From Bacteroides sp. 214 (GTDB lineage: Bacteria > Bacteroidota > Bacteroidia > Bacteroidales > Bacteroidaceae), in assembly GCF_010501015.1 (NCBI RefSeq), contig NZ_QVML01000001.1, positions 371,845-435,844 on the forward strand: a stretch of DNA of 64,000 nucleotides. Reading direction: 5' to 3'. How positions within the stretch are numbered: position 1 is the first letter of the stretch; every line of letters begins with the position of its first letter. Both the position numbers and the translations under genes were made by a program. The notes beneath the pieces are model-generated. The model was given only the letters and a program-made list of their open reading frames with translations, searched no databases and was not told the DNA's origin. Below, piece by piece: positions 63,394 through 64,000 of the stretch.

Positions 63394-64000
63394 TAGTTTC
63401 TTGCTTTTTTTGTTTTATACACCAAAGAGTAATGAATGTTGCTGCTGCAAGCGAGATAATCGAACAAAGTATAGACCCCTCAAAACCAAATAATCCTCCG
63501 TTTAAGATGTTTTCTTCAGGACGTGAAATTGTAAGGAGAGGGGAGAACATATTGGTTCCGCTTACTTCAAATCCTAACACCGGACCTTGTATCCAATTCC
63601 AGAATACGTGCAACGAAATGGGAAACCATAAGTTGCGCGTATATATATAGGAAGCTCCAAGCATAACACCCGCCAGAAAAAGGTTAATGTAAGGCAGTGT
63701 ACCCAAATTGGGGTTTCCCGCATGCATAACTGAGAAGAGTACGGATGACAGCACCAGTGCCAGAAACTTATTCATCTTACTCATCAGTCGATTGAGTATA
63801 TACCCGCGAGTCATAACTTCTTCGATCATAGCGGCAGGAAGAAAAAAGACAAAGGAGGTGGCAAGCGTAGAAAGACTTGGATTAATACCCTCTATGACAA
63901 TATTTCCCGTTGCCAGTAGTACGCCAAACCCTATGACATAAAGTACAATTGCCATTAATAAGCCATATAGAATATCCTTTCCCCGGCCATGAATGCTCAT
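63365..64000 (-). CDS. CPBP-family intramembrane protease (5' end cut by the window)
   Basis: 211 residues visible; an ATG happens to fall at the edge, but the family is usually about 250-300 residues, so it likely continues beyond the window. Motifs: FLPAAMIEEVMTRGYIL (the EExxxR site), LFSVMHAGNP (first histidine) and SLHVFWNW (second). Several membrane helices. CPBP proteases cleave CaaX-like or bacteriocin-leader peptides; the substrate is unknown. It ends inside the end of tex (29-bp convergent overlap). Confidence 0.85.
   Translation of the reverse strand: MSIHGRGKDILYGLLMAIVLYVIGFGVLLATGNIVIEGINPSLSTLATSFVFFLPAAMIEEVMTRGYILNRLMSKMNKFLALVLSSVLFSVMHAGNPNLGTLPYINLFLAGVMLGASYIYTRNLWFPISLHVFWNWIQGPVLGFEVSGTNMFSPLLTISRPEENILNGGLFGFEGSILCSIISLAAATFITLWCIKQKKQETIRTAEHQSS

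Overview
The window looks like a chromosomal segment of a Bacteroides-like member of the Bacteroidales. The DNA is AT-rich. Many genes are preceded by the Bacteroidetes promoter form (TTTG about 19 bp upstream of TAnnTTTG), and Shine-Dalgarno sequences are rarely evident. Several families typical of the group are present: a LruC-domain lipoprotein, DUF3869 and DUF3805 proteins, a TonB receptor with a carboxypeptidase-regulatory N-terminus, and a hybrid TPR sensor kinase. No prophage, insertion sequence, integrase or CRISPR array was seen.

Layout. 1-9 kb: an acyl-CoA synthetase, then a 1488-residue tandem sensor kinase in an operon with its response regulator and an AbgT-type transporter, then tRNA-Arg. 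9-18 kb: an AlaX-type editing protein and a CPA2 antiporter that appears to be read from the tRNA-Thr promoter, an isolated polysaccharide-export/Wzz pair, and a DEAD-box helicase with SerB. 18-24 kb: a cysteine-less redoxin behind a structured leader, a zincin-propeller-barrel surface protein, and a LruC lipoprotein. 24-33 kb: pheT, a YebC-family gene and a TSCPD gene, then an envelope operon (two YjbH-like proteins, DUF3869, OmpA) on the minus strand, then ruvX and def. 33-40 kb: an SDR, a lipoprotein, a SPOR lipoprotein, DUF3805, ABC-F, PHP phosphatase and GDPD. 40-46 kb: a broken cysK, tRNA-Lys, an MBL hydrolase, an MFS/POT carrier, and divergent uxaC/uxaB of hexuronate catabolism. 46-54 kb: pyrG, yidC, an S9 peptidase, a creatininase-family protein and an AraC regulator. 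54-64 kb: a TonB receptor, a kinase / 5'-nucleotidase / fRMsr operon, tex, and a CPBP protease cut by the window edge.

The most unusual content lies in the intergenic gaps. Nine arrays of a 9-14 bp, usually palindromic or inverted, motif sit at a fixed 22-bp step (one step of 21 in two of the arrays). The motif differs from array to array while the period does not. In some arrays the DNA between motifs is unrelated and the motif orientation flips without losing phase, so simple tandem duplication does not explain them. Two classes often occur together in the same order: a 'P' array (CTTGACGCGTCAAG, GCCTATGG/TGCTTATGG or TGGTTACCA types), then a 'T' array (CTGACTGAG / CTCAGTG type), three of the four T arrays ending in an inverted unit. 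Homologous copies recur at distant sites: A1 and A6 share 31 identical bases in opposite orientation, and A3 and A7 share a 15-mer. I do not recognise this as a described element family; it is the strongest candidate here for an undescribed system.

All functional calls rest on reading motifs by eye; no database search was run.
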